A stretch of 64,000 bases of DNA from Rhodoferax sp. BAB1 (GTDB lineage Bacteria; Pseudomonadota; Gammaproteobacteria; Burkholderiales; Burkholderiaceae_C), in contig NZ_CP054424.1 of NCBI RefSeq assembly GCF_013334205.1, positions 1,942,001-2,006,000 on the forward strand, given 5' to 3'. Shown here piece by piece: positions 47,480 through 55,967 of the stretch; the first letter of the stretch is position 1, and each line of letters starts with the position of its first letter. The position numbers and the translations under genes are program-made. The notes under the pieces are model-generated. The model made no database searches, was not told the DNA's origin, and saw only the letters and a list, made by a program, of their open reading frames with translations.

Positions 47480-49306
47480 TTACCGGACCGCGGGTTTCGC
47501 GGGCGCTTCCTGCACCGAGCCGTCGAGTTTGATCACACGGCGGCGGCTGGCGTCGATGTCCTCCAGCGCGGCGCGCGAACGCTCGGTCAGGGCCTCCCAG
47601 TCCTGCGACGTCCGGATGATGGTGGGCTTGATCAGCACCACGACTTCCTTCTTGCTGGCGGCATTGGCGCGATTGCCCATGAGGAAGCCAAAGGGGTTGC
47701 CCTGGCCCGTGGAACCCGGCACGCCCGAAGCATTGCGGGTCGAGGACAGCTGCATCAGGCCACCGATGGCCGCAATGTTGCCGTCCTGGAGGCGGACCAT
47801 GGTATCGGTCTCGTTGACGCTGCTGGACGCCAGCGGCAAGCGGTAGAGGCCGACACTGCCCAGGTCCACGTCCTTGGTCTTCTCGGTCACGGTCGTCACC
47901 GAGGGATGGATGTGCAGCATGATGCTGTTGCCGTCATCGATCTGCGGTGTCACGTCCAGCGCGATACCGGAAAAGAAAGGCGTCAGCGTCAGGGTAGGCA
48001 GCGTGGTGCTGCCGGCCACCCCGACCACACCGCTGCTGGTCGTGGTGCCGCCGGTGACGTTGGTCACGAAATAATCGTCCGCACCGACCTTGAGCACGGC
48101 CTTCTGGTTGTTCAGCGTGGCCAGACGCGGGCTGGAGAGGGTCTGCACATCACCCTGGGTTTCCAGGAAACCCAGCACGGCACCAAACTGGCTGGTCGCC
48201 AGCGCCAGGCCGAACAGGCCGCCGCCCGCCGCCACCGAAGGCACGGCAACCGGCGTCACGCCGGCGGCGACTGCACCGGACTGCAGGAGCGGATTGGTCG
48301 TGGTGACGCCACTGCCCAGCACACCGATGGCGGCCCGACCGCTGGAAGGGTTGCCGAAGGCACCCCAGTTGATACCGCTTTGCTGGCCCTCGCGCAGTTC
48401 GACTTCAACGATCTTGGCTTCCAGCATGACCTGGCGCTCCACCGCCACCTGGGTTGCCTTGAGGAAGCGCTCCACCTGGCGCAGTTCCTCAGGCATGGCG
48501 CGCACGGCCATGATGCCGGCCTGCGGGCTGATCACCACATTGCGGCCCTCACCCTTGCCCACGAGTCCGCGCACCGCATCCGACAGCTCGGTCCAGAAGT
48601 CCGAGCTCGAGTTCGTCGAAACCCGGCTGCTGTCACCCTGGCGCTGGCCAGTCTGCGTCGTCCCGCTCGCTGCGCCCTGGGCCGTGGAGGCCGTGTTCGC
48701 AACGCCGCCGGTCGCAGAGTTGACCGGGGCCGAACCGGACGAGACCCTCACCTCACTGCGTCCGACGCGCTGGGCATGCGGGTAATTGAGCGTAAAGATG
48801 CGCGTCTGCAGCGTGGGGGCATAGATGGTGATGCGGCGTCCCTCCATGCGGAAGTCGTAGCCATAGACATCACGGATCGATTCCAGGGCCTCCTTCACCG
48901 TCACCCCGCGCAGGGTCACGGAAATGCTGCCCGTCACTTCGGGGTGCATCAGCATGCTGTAACGCGTGTCGGCCACCAGGGCCAGGAACACCTCGCGCGC
49001 ATTGGCATTGTTGACCAGCAGGTCCAGGCGCGGCTCGGGCGGCACCGGCACCGCCGGCGGGGCCGGCTCGGCCAATGCATCGCTGACGCCGGCCGGCACC
49101 GCACCACTGGCCGCCCCCGCCGGGGTCGGCGCCAGCTCGGTGCGGATCGCTTCGGCCACGTCAGGCGTGCGGCGCGGGCGCTCGGCACAACCGGCAGCCA
49201 GCAGGCCCAGGCACAGCACAAAGCCGGTGATCAGCCCGGGCCTCGCAGGCTGGCGGTGGAGTCGGGGGCTCGTCGTTGCAGTCATGTTGATGCCATTTTC
49301 ATGCAT
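47480..49306 (-). CDS. mshL: MSHA pilus secretin MshL
   Basis: A 608-residue outer-membrane secretin. A lipoprotein signal (GFVLCLGLLAAGC) leads to an STN-type domain (DLLVNNANAREVFLALVADT), secretin N-domains, and the C-terminal secretin beta-barrel (VMLEAKIVEVELREGQQSGINWGAF, LEFVLGFLETQGDVQTLSSPRLATLNNQ-like region and IKPTIIRTSQDWEALT). Ser/Thr/Gly-rich linkers lie at about residues 190-225. ATG at 49306 or 49285 (MTATTSPRLH) are both possible. It is the pore through which the pilus leaves the cell. Confidence 0.93.
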   Translation of the reverse strand: MHENGINMTATTSPRLHRQPARPGLITGFVLCLGLLAAGCAERPRRTPDVAEAIRTELAPTPAGAASGAVPAGVSDALAEPAPPAVPVPPEPRLDLLVNNANAREVFLALVADTRYSMLMHPEVTGSISVTLRGVTVKEALESIRDVYGYDFRMEGRRITIYAPTLQTRIFTLNYPHAQRVGRSEVRVSSGSAPVNSATGGVANTASTAQGAASGTTQTGQRQGDSSRVSTNSSSDFWTELSDAVRGLVGKGEGRNVVISPQAGIMAVRAMPEELRQVERFLKATQVAVERQVMLEAKIVEVELREGQQSGINWGAFGNPSSGRAAIGVLGSGVTTTNPLLQSGAVAAGVTPVAVPSVAAGGGLFGLALATSQFGAVLGFLETQGDVQTLSSPRLATLNNQKAVLKVGADDYFVTNVTGGTTTSSGVVGVAGSTTLPTLTLTPFFSGIALDVTPQIDDGNSIMLHIHPSVTTVTEKTKDVDLGSVGLYRLPLASSSVNETDTMVRLQDGNIAAIGGLMQLSSTRNASGVPGSTGQGNPFGFLMGNRANAASKKEVVVLIKPTIIRTSQDWEALTERSRAALEDIDASRRRVIKLDGSVQEAPAKPAVR

Positions 49307-49317
49307 AAAGGTGGAAC

Positions 49318-49659
49318 TCAGGGTTGTGTGGGCGGCACACTGCGGCGCACAACACCGGCAAAAAAGGGAACCTTGCGCAGCTCGCGCCCTTCACGCAACC
49401 AGACCTCGGTCTCGTTGATGCGCTCGATGCGGGCGCGGCCCAGCATCTGGCCTTCGGCGTAGAGCCGGGTGCCGACCGCCACATGGCGCCGGCCATCCAC
49501 CACGATCACGGTCCAGCCGCCCGGGCTGGAACGGGCTGGTGCCGCTCCGCCGCCCATGCCGCTGCCCGGCGGCAGGGTGGGATCACGCAGGGACTGGGCG
49601 CCCAGGGGCAACACGGCAAGGGTGAGGCACAGCAGGCCCAAAAGGCGCAAGCGGCTCAT
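49318..49659 (-). CDS. mshK: MSHA biogenesis protein MshK
   Basis: A 113-residue periplasmic protein with a signal peptide (MSRLRLLGLLCLTLAVLPLGAQ) and the MshK motif SLRDPTLPPG directly after it. The rest is a small beta domain (VIVVDGRRHVAVGTRLYAEGQ, INETEVWLREGRELRKV) like the lipoprotein PilP. It should link the inner-membrane Msh proteins to the secretin. It overlaps mshJ by 4 bp and precedes mshL by 11 nt. Confidence 0.85.
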   Translation of the reverse strand: MSRLRLLGLLCLTLAVLPLGAQSLRDPTLPPGSGMGGGAAPARSSPGGWTVIVVDGRRHVAVGTRLYAEGQMLGRARIERINETEVWLREGRELRKVPFFAGVVRRSVPPTQP

Positions 49660-50273
49660 GGCGCGGCTCCCAGCAACCAGACCTGCAGCGTCAGCTCGGC
49701 CGGCTGGCGCTCGCTGTTCATCCGCATCGTGCCCCAGCGCAAGGCCGGCAGCGCACGTTCGAGTGTCTGCACATAACGCGTGAGTTCGTGATAGGGCCCG
49801 GCCACGGTCAGCTCCAGGCCCTGGCGTGTCACGCCCGCCGTCGCGCCCTGCGCCGCACGGGTGTCAGGCGCCAGCGTGGCGGTGCGTACCAGCACCAGCC
49901 CCTCGTGCCGGCGCAGGAAATGCACCAGCACCTTGGTCAGGGGTGTCTCGTCCGCTTTCACCAGCGGCATCTGTGCGATTTCCTGGTTGACCGTTGCCAG
50001 GCGCTCGCTCACCTGCTGCAGCTCCTCGCGCACCTGCTGCCCGGGGCCGGTCTCGCCGCTGCTGTTTTTCAGCTCATCACGCAGGCGCTGCAACTCGGCA
50101 TCCTGCGCGGCAAAGCGCTGGGTGATCTGCTGGTGCAGCGCCTGGGCCGGCGCCAGCCAGAGCACATTGGCCAGCAGCATGGCCAGGACGATCAGGGTGA
50201 GGAAAAGAAACACGCGCTCGCGCAGGCTCAGTGCGTCAATGCGGGCCGCCAGCAGGGTCCACCAGCGCTTCAT
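49656..50273 (-). CDS. mshJ: MSHA biogenesis protein MshJ (PilO-like)
   Basis: A 205-residue inner-membrane protein with one N-terminal membrane helix (ERVFLFLTLIVLAMLLANVLWL), a coiled coil (about 45-110) and a ferredoxin-like periplasmic part, as in PilO/GspM. ATG at 50273 (MKRWWTLLAARIDALSLRER) overlaps the preceding stop (ATGA); an upstream start at 50327 would be antisense shadow. It forms the alignment complex with the MshI pair and MshK. Confidence 0.85.
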   Translation of the reverse strand: MKRWWTLLAARIDALSLRERVFLFLTLIVLAMLLANVLWLAPAQALHQQITQRFAAQDAELQRLRDELKNSSGETGPGQQVREELQQVSERLATVNQEIAQMPLVKADETPLTKVLVHFLRRHEGLVLVRTATLAPDTRAAQGATAGVTRQGLELTVAGPYHELTRYVQTLERALPALRWGTMRMNSERQPAELTLQVWLLGAAP

Positions 50274-50935
50274 GGCCGTGCTCCAGCGGCGACAGGGGCA
50301 ACCGCCGTCACCAGGGTATAGGACCACAGGGGGCCGGCACCCGCCTGGGCCGCGACCACGGCCGGGGTGCCGCTGCGGGCATCGTTGACCACGCGCTCGA
50401 CCTTGACGACGGACAACTGCTGCCCCTCCAGCAAGGGACTGTCCGCCAGTCGCGCCACCCAGCCATTGAGTGCGGCTGGTTCCTGGGTGTAACCGCTGAG
50501 CTCCAGCCGCAGGTCGTCGGCCCGGATTTCTGTCACCCAGGCCTGCGGCGGAATGCTGCGTGCCACCAGTTGCAGGCGGGCCGCATGACCGTAGCCCTCG
50601 CGCAGCAGGCCACGCTTGAGTTCGAGCAGCAGCAGCTCACGCTGCTGCAGTTCGGCCTGCCGGGCCTGCAAATCCCGGACCTGGGCCGCATCGGCCGGCG
50701 CGGCGTTGACGCGGTTGGCCTGGATGGCGGCCTGCAGCCGTGTGATTTCGCGCTGGTTGTTGTTCACCGACAGCTGGTAACCCGCACTCAGGGATTGCAG
50801 GGTCCAGGACCAGTAGCCCGACAGCAGCCCCCCCAGCAGCACGAACACACCCAGCGAACGCGCCATGGTGGACGCCGAGAAATAGCGCTTCTGCGTCAGG
50901 AAGATCGGATTGCAGAGATTGATTTGCTGGGCCAT
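50270..50935 (-). CDS. PilN-like MSHA biogenesis protein
   Basis: A 221-residue single-span protein starting MAQQINLCNPIFLTQKRYFS, then a membrane helix (SLGVFVLLGGLLSGYWSWTLQ), a coiled coil rich in Gln/Arg/Leu and a ferredoxin-like end with YTQEPAALNGWVARLADSP. This is the PilN/GspL-C-type half that in Vibrio MSHA clusters is encoded as part of or next to mshI. It starts 20 nt after mshI and overlaps mshJ by 4 bp. Confidence 0.82.
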   Translation of the reverse strand: MAQQINLCNPIFLTQKRYFSASTMARSLGVFVLLGGLLSGYWSWTLQSLSAGYQLSVNNNQREITRLQAAIQANRVNAAPADAAQVRDLQARQAELQQRELLLLELKRGLLREGYGHAARLQLVARSIPPQAWVTEIRADDLRLELSGYTQEPAALNGWVARLADSPLLEGQQLSVVKVERVVNDARSGTPAVVAAQAGAGPLWSYTLVTAVAPVAAGARP

Positions 50936-50955
50936 GGCTTCGTTTTTCCTGCAGC

Positions 50956-52038
50956 TCAGAGCTTGCGGACCTCGTGACGCAACAGCACCCCCAGCAGCGG
51001 CCAGCACAGCTGGCGGTCCGCCTCGTTACCCCCTTCGAAACCGGGGAACAGGCCCGACACGTCCAGCGGCACCACCACCTGCCCCAGCTCCTGCGCCAGC
51101 AGGCCGGCCAGCTCGGCCGTACGTGCACCGGCCTGCACGCTGATGCGGTCCAGCACCAGCATGGGCCAGGTCCGATCCCACAGGTCCAGCGAACGCTGGA
51201 TCTCCACGACCAGGCGCTGGGCACGATCACTCTCCTGGCCCGCAGGCGCCAGTGTCAGATCAGCCGCCCCTGTCGCATCCGACCTGGCAGCCGCCCCCCA
51301 GGGGGCCTGCAGAAAACCCGGCCCCAGATCGATACGACGGGTGTAGAACAGCTCGTCATGGGCACAGATGGTCAGCAAGGCCTGGCTGTCATCGATCATC
51401 ACGATGGCTGCATGCGCACGTTCGGAGGTGCCCAGGCGCCGGGCCAGGGCCGATTGCAGGTTGCGCTGCGCCAGGTCCTGGATATCGATGACGTCCACAC
51501 TGCAACGCGCGGCCTGCGCCGTCTGCATCAGCTCGCGGATGACGGCATTCGCTGCCGCCACCACGAAGATGCTGCCGGTGGCGCGCACCCGCTCGTCCCC
51601 GACCTTGAGCACGTCGAGCGTGAGATCGTCCACGTGCTGGTTGACCAGTTCGCGGATCTGCCAGCGTGCCGCCGTGCGCAACTCCTCGGGAGGAACGGCC
51701 GGGGCGTCGATCTGCAGCATCTGGTATTGCGCCGGCCTCAGCATGGCCCGCACGGCCTTGCCGCGCAGTCCCAGCGCCGCCAGCTGGCGCGCCAGATCGG
51801 CCGGGCTGTCGCCACTGGCACGCAGGACGCCAAAACGCTGGACACGGAAGAGATCGGCCTTTTCCTCGCGCGCCTGCACGTAGGCCAGGGTCTGGCCATC
51901 CCAGGCCAGCACCAGCTGTTCGGTCTGCCGGGTACGCCGGCCGAAACGCGGCAGGGTCAGAGCCACCGGAGCAGCCCCCACGCACACATCATCACGGACA
52001 GGAAATCTTGATTCACCGGCATCATCTGGCAGGACCAT
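50956..52038 (-). CDS. mshI: MSHA biogenesis protein MshI (PilM-like)
   Basis: A 360-residue cytoplasmic actin-like ATPase-fold protein similar to PilM/GspL-N. AAIVMIDDSQALLTICAHDELFYTRRIDLG and RLVVEIQRSLDLWDRTWP are characteristic; ARWQIRELVNQHVDDLTLDVLKVG is the conserved central part. It probably recruits the motor ATPase MshE to the membrane complex. The start at 52038 (MVLPDDAGESRF) is the first in frame, but a later one is possible because the first 30 residues are poorly conserved. Confidence 0.85.
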   Translation of the reverse strand: MVLPDDAGESRFPVRDDVCVGAAPVALTLPRFGRRTRQTEQLVLAWDGQTLAYVQAREEKADLFRVQRFGVLRASGDSPADLARQLAALGLRGKAVRAMLRPAQYQMLQIDAPAVPPEELRTAARWQIRELVNQHVDDLTLDVLKVGDERVRATGSIFVVAAANAVIRELMQTAQAARCSVDVIDIQDLAQRNLQSALARRLGTSERAHAAIVMIDDSQALLTICAHDELFYTRRIDLGPGFLQAPWGAAARSDATGAADLTLAPAGQESDRAQRLVVEIQRSLDLWDRTWPMLVLDRISVQAGARTAELAGLLAQELGQVVVPLDVSGLFPGFEGGNEADRQLCWPLLGVLLRHEVRKL

Positions 52039-52359
52039 CTCGTAGATACTTGCACAGCCGTCATTTTGCTCTGCTTTTCATAGCTGATCGCACAGACGGG
52101 ACGACACGGAGATGCGTTTGCGTACTATTTGGCGAATTGTCTACCAAATTGCAGATCATAGGACCGCTGCATGCAGCACAAACCGCCGGACGTCAGCACT
52201 GTGCACCGCTCGTTCGCCCTCGCGCCCCTATCCCGAAGCGCAGAAAACGGCAGCCTCATGAAAAACGCGAGGACTCCTTTCGGAAACCCTCGCGCCCAGT
52301 CTTAGCCTGCTCGCCTCGAGGACAATCGCCTCGCAGACAGCCGCTGCTTGTTCACCGTC
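52039..52359. other. Intergenic region between the pilin and mshI genes
   Basis: 321 bp with no credible gene. On the minus strand it holds the pilin terminator (52261-52294), the palindrome GCTGCATGCAGC at 52166-52177 next to TATGAT (52160-52155, a possible -10 for mshI), and an inverted repeat ATTTGG (52127-52132) with CCAAAT (52144-52149) around 11 nt. Together they suggest a separate regulated promoter for the mshI-to-mshN run. Confidence 0.5.
52261..52294 (-). terminator. Rho-independent terminator of the pilin gene
   Basis: CGCGAGG (52266-52272) pairs with CCTCGCG (52288-52294); on the minus strand the stem is followed by TTTTT. It lets the pilin be made in excess of the downstream assembly genes. 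Confidence 0.8.
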
Positions 52360-52734
52360 TCAGTTGATACCGATGGCAGTGAACGACGCCGTCGTGTTCG
52401 GGGTCACATTAGTATTGGTCAGAGTACAAGTCACAGTATTACCAGCCGTCACAGCGGCAGCGGTGATGTTGTAGCCAGGGATTTGACCACCCTGCATTGC
52501 ACCCCACACCTGATTGCAATCAAGTATCTGAGCGCCGTTCGTAGCACGTGCGCTACGGGCCGCAAAGTTGACCGCCGAAGCAGAAGACAGACCGCCGGCC
52601 ACACCTTCAGTCGCTGCCTGGGCGGCGTCAGCCTGCAGGTTGATGAAACGCGGAATCGCCACGGCAGCCAGGATGCCGAGAATCACGATCACCATCACCA
52701 GTTCAATCAGGGTAAAACCACGTTGCTGTTTCAT
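52360..52734 (-). CDS. mshA: Type IV pilin of the MSHA pilus (major subunit)
   Basis: A 124-residue type IVa pilin. The short leader MKQQRG is cut before Phe, followed by FTLIELVMVIVILGILAAVA with Glu5 of the mature protein. Two Cys residues (LDCNQVW and VTCTLT) can form the C-terminal disulfide loop. The gene has lower GC and more Asn/Thr than its neighbours, as is usual for exposed pilins. ATG at 52734 is chosen; four residues of extension are possible. Own promoter and terminator. No minor pilins or prepilin peptidase gene are in the window. Confidence 0.9.
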   Translation of the reverse strand: MKQQRGFTLIELVMVIVILGILAAVAIPRFINLQADAAQAATEGVAGGLSSASAVNFAARSARATNGAQILDCNQVWGAMQGGQIPGYNITAAAVTAGNTVTCTLTNTNVTPNTTASFTAIGIN

Positions 52735-52800
52735 CTCAGGCTCCAATCAGTAAGTATTTGACAAGCATGCGGCACCCAGATGGTCCGCTATCAGTTTCAT

Positions 52801-52806
52801 AGTATA
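52801..52806 (-). promoter_or_regulatory. Possible -10 box of the pilin gene
   Basis: TATACT on the minus strand, 67 nt before the pilin ATG. No good -35 is visible, so an activator or another sigma factor may be needed. The rest of 52735-52888 holds no gene. Confidence 0.4.
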
Positions 52807-52888
52807 GGCCGGAAGCGGGAAATCAGCACCTCGGGTCGGGCCGGTTCGTGTGGAAAAGATCACAACAAACGCCCCGTTTACAAGAGAC

Positions 52889-54121
52889 TCAGCCGCCACC
52901 GCGCCCCATGGCCGCCTGGCCCAGGTTCCACAGGGGCAGGAAAACGCCCAGCGCCAGCATCAATACCAGCACACCAATGAAGACCAGCAGCACGGGTTCG
53001 ATGGCCGTGGACAGGCCCTTGATGGCGTAGTCAGTATCGCGTTCGTACATCTCGGCGATCTCGAACAGGAGGGCGTCGAGTTCGCCCGTTTCCTCGCCCA
53101 CGCTCATCATCTGCAGCACCACCGGGGTGAACACGCCGGTGGCCGCAGCACAGCGCGAGATGCTCTCGCCGCGCTCGATGCCGTCGCGCATCTGTTCGAT
53201 GCGTGCGCCGATGTAGGCGTTGTCCACTGTCTGCGCCACCACCGTCAGCGCCTGCACCAGCGGCACCCCGCTCTGGCTGGACAGGGCGAAACTGCGCGCA
53301 AACCGCGCCAGGGTGGACTTGAGGATGATGGAGCCGACGATGGGCAGGTTGAGCTTGCGCCGGTCCCAGTTGTAACGCCCCTGCGGGGTGTTGAGGTAGG
53401 CGCGCACCAGGACCACGGCCGCGGCGATCAGGGCCGCCACCACCGGCCACCAGGTGATCGTCCAGTTGGAAAAGCCCAGCAGGCCGCGCGTGATCAGCGG
53501 CAGCTGGGTGTTGAAACCGGCAAAGACCTTGGCAAAAACCGGCAGCACGAAGAGGTTGATGATGACCATCGCGATCAGCATGGCGATGATGACGAAGGTC
53601 GGGTAGCGCAGGGCCTGCTTGATGCGGGCTCGCACGTCACGCTCGAACTCCAGATGTTCGGCCAGCCGCAGAAAGACCTCGGTCAGCCTGCCGGTCATCT
53701 CGCCGACCCGCACCATGGCCACGTAGAAAGGGCCAAAGACCTTGGGGTGGCGGGCCAGCGAGGTAGCCATGTCGCGCCCCTGGTCCAGGCTTGCACGCAC
53801 GTCCTTGAGCACCTCGACCATGGCCGGCTTCTCCGCCGAGGACTCCAGGCCGGCAAAGGCGCGCAGGATGGGTATGCCCGCCTTGTTCAGGGTGTACATC
53901 TGGCGCGAGAAGATCAGCACGTCCTCGATGGCGATGGCGCGCCGCTTGAGGTGCTCCCACCAGTTTTCGGACGCCTTCGGCGCGGTCGCCACCTGGATCT
54001 GCACCGGGGCCAGGCCCAGACTGAGCAACTGGTCGGCCACGGCGTCCTCGGACACTGCCTCCAGTTCACCCTGCAGCAGTTCACCTTGGGTGTTGCGGCC
54101 CCGCCACGCGTAGATCGCCAT
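52889..54121 (-). CDS. mshG: MSHA pilus inner-membrane platform protein MshG (GspF family)
   Basis: A 410-residue type II secretion F-family protein with two repeated cytoplasmic domains and three membrane spans (FVIIAMLIAMVIINLFVLPVF, TWWPVVAALIAAAVVLV, and EPVLLVFIGVLVLMLALGVFL). LIFSRQMYTLNKAGIPILRAFAGL and FARSFALSSQSGVPLVQALTVVAQ are the paired signatures. It is the platform on which MshE turns. It follows mshE by 8 nt. Confidence 0.95.
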   Translation of the reverse strand: MAIYAWRGRNTQGELLQGELEAVSEDAVADQLLSLGLAPVQIQVATAPKASENWWEHLKRRAIAIEDVLIFSRQMYTLNKAGIPILRAFAGLESSAEKPAMVEVLKDVRASLDQGRDMATSLARHPKVFGPFYVAMVRVGEMTGRLTEVFLRLAEHLEFERDVRARIKQALRYPTFVIIAMLIAMVIINLFVLPVFAKVFAGFNTQLPLITRGLLGFSNWTITWWPVVAALIAAAVVLVRAYLNTPQGRYNWDRRKLNLPIVGSIILKSTLARFARSFALSSQSGVPLVQALTVVAQTVDNAYIGARIEQMRDGIERGESISRCAAATGVFTPVVLQMMSVGEETGELDALLFEIAEMYERDTDYAIKGLSTAIEPVLLVFIGVLVLMLALGVFLPLWNLGQAAMGRGGG

Positions 54122-54129
54122 GCTCTCGT

Positions 54130-55878
54130 CTAGTCTTCGAGGTCGTAGCCGACCCGCATGGCCTCAGCCAGCGAGGTACGACCCTGGCGCACGAGTTCGA
54201 GCGCATGGTGAGTCAGCGTCTGCCCGGCCATCCGGGCCCGGGCTGCCCGCAGGAAAGCCGCCGGATCGGAGCGGCTGGCCGACTGCGTCAGCTCGGCGTC
54301 CATCTCCAGCATCTCATAGACACCCTGGCGCCCGGCATAGCCCGTACCGTTGCAGGTCGAGCAGCCGCGACCACGCTTGGCGCGGATCGTCTGCCCCGGG
54401 GTCAGCAAACCGGACAGCCATGCCGATTCCTGTGCATCGGGCTCCCTCTCTTCGCTGCAGACTTCGCAATTCACGCGCACCAGGCGCTGGGCCACCACGG
54501 CCTGCAAGGAAGTGGCCACCATATAGGGCGGCACCCCCATGTCCAGCAGACGGAAGGGTGTGCTGGCCGCATCGCGCGTGTGCAGGGTGGAGAGAACCAA
54601 GTGGCCGGTAATGGCCGCACGCAGGCCGATCTCGGCCGTCTCGGTGTCGCGCATCTCACCGACGAGGATGACGTCCGGGTCCTGGCGCAGGGTCGCGCGC
54701 AGGACCTTGGAGAAGGAGAGTTCGATCTTGTCGTTGACCTGCACCTGGGTGATGCCCGGGAGGCGGTACTCGACCGGGTCCTCGACCGTGATCATCTTGA
54801 GTTCGGTGGAGTTGAGCTCGGCCAGGGCGGCGTAGAGGGTGGTGCTCTTGCCGGAACCGGTGGGGCCGGTGACCAGGACCAGCCCCGAGGTGCGTCCCAG
54901 CAGTTGGCGAAAACGCTGAAGCATGGCCGGTGGCATGCCAATGTTGTCCAGCCGGCGCACACCACCATCCAGGCTCAACAATCGCATGACCACCGACTCG
55001 CCGTAGGTACTGGGCATGGTGGACAGGCGCACGTCGATGGTCTGCTCCTTCAGGCGCACGCTGAAGCGGCCGTCCTGCGGCAGGCGCTTTTCGGAGATGT
55101 CCAGACCGGCCATGAGCTTGATGCGCTGGGCCAGCGCTGCCCCGATGCGCTTCTCCGCCTGCGTCTGGGTCTGCAGCACGCCATCGACGCGTACGCGGAT
55201 CTGCAGGCCGGATTCCATCGGCTCGATATGGATGTCCGAAGCACCCACCTGCGTCGCATCCTCGAACAGGGACTGCAGCAGACGCACCACCGGCGCGCCT
55301 TCGGCACCGGCCGAGGCCGTCAGCTCGCCGAAATCGACGGCATCACCCAGGTCCTTCTCGAGCGCACGCGCCAGGCCACTGATCTCCTCGGTGCGGCGGT
55401 ACAGGCGGTCACAGGCCAGGGCCAACTGACTTTCGGGTACGGCCGCGATGCTGATGTTGCGCTTGAGCAGGCGCGTGATTTCGTCGTAGGCGAACAGGTC
55501 CAGCGGATCGGCCATGGCCACCAGCAGGCTGTCACCTTTGTCTTCCAGTGCGAGGACACGAAAGCGCCGGGCTGCCGACTCCGGCAGCAGCTTGACCACC
55601 TCACCGCGGAAAGGGAAGGTCTTGAGATTGATGAATGGGACACGCAGCTGCCGGGCCAGTGCATCGGCCAGCAACTCTTCGGTGATGACGCCGGTTTCGA
55701 TCAGCAGGCGGCCGACCTTCTTGCCGGTCTGCTGCTGCAATTCCAGGGTCTGCTGCAACTGGTCCTGGGAGATCAGGCGCTGCTGCACCAGCACATCCCC
55801 CAGGCGCAGCTTCTCCGGACGCCCGGTCGTCGGGCGTGCGCCAGCCGGCTTGGCGGTTGCTGCGGCAGCCGTGTTCAT
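54130..55878 (-). CDS. mshE: MSHA pilus extension ATPase MshE with c-di-GMP-binding MshEN domain
   Basis: A 582-residue GspE-type ATPase. Near the N-terminus two MshEN repeats are visible: RLGDVLVQQRLISQDQLQQT and VGRLLIETGVITEELLADAL, both with the spaced Leu and terminal Gln of the R-L-G-x-x-L...L-x-x-x-L-x-x-Q motif that binds c-di-GMP. The motor half has Walker A GPTGSGKST, an Asp box (ITVEDPVEYRL), Walker B ILVGEMRD and a tetracysteine site (CEVC...CSTCNGTG). It powers pilin assembly and is probably activated by c-di-GMP, as in Vibrio MshE. Confidence 0.95.
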   Translation of the reverse strand: MNTAAAATAKPAGARPTTGRPEKLRLGDVLVQQRLISQDQLQQTLELQQQTGKKVGRLLIETGVITEELLADALARQLRVPFINLKTFPFRGEVVKLLPESAARRFRVLALEDKGDSLLVAMADPLDLFAYDEITRLLKRNISIAAVPESQLALACDRLYRRTEEISGLARALEKDLGDAVDFGELTASAGAEGAPVVRLLQSLFEDATQVGASDIHIEPMESGLQIRVRVDGVLQTQTQAEKRIGAALAQRIKLMAGLDISEKRLPQDGRFSVRLKEQTIDVRLSTMPSTYGESVVMRLLSLDGGVRRLDNIGMPPAMLQRFRQLLGRTSGLVLVTGPTGSGKSTTLYAALAELNSTELKMITVEDPVEYRLPGITQVQVNDKIELSFSKVLRATLRQDPDVILVGEMRDTETAEIGLRAAITGHLVLSTLHTRDAASTPFRLLDMGVPPYMVATSLQAVVAQRLVRVNCEVCSEEREPDAQESAWLSGLLTPGQTIRAKRGRGCSTCNGTGYAGRQGVYEMLEMDAELTQSASRSDPAAFLRAARARMAGQTLTHHALELVRQGRTSLAEAMRVGYDLED

Positions 55879-55967
55879 GCGTCAATCCTTGCGTGGCACC
55901 ATAACTATGAAAATAGTAGCATGTGCGACCCGATTTGAGTCGCCCGCCAGCGCAGAGATGCGGGAAA

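Noticed and set aside
46595..49462. 955-codon open frame on the plus strand
   Set aside because: It spans the reverse of mshM, mshL and part of mshK. High GC makes long antisense frames common, and its composition (His, Gln, Arg) is that of a shadow.
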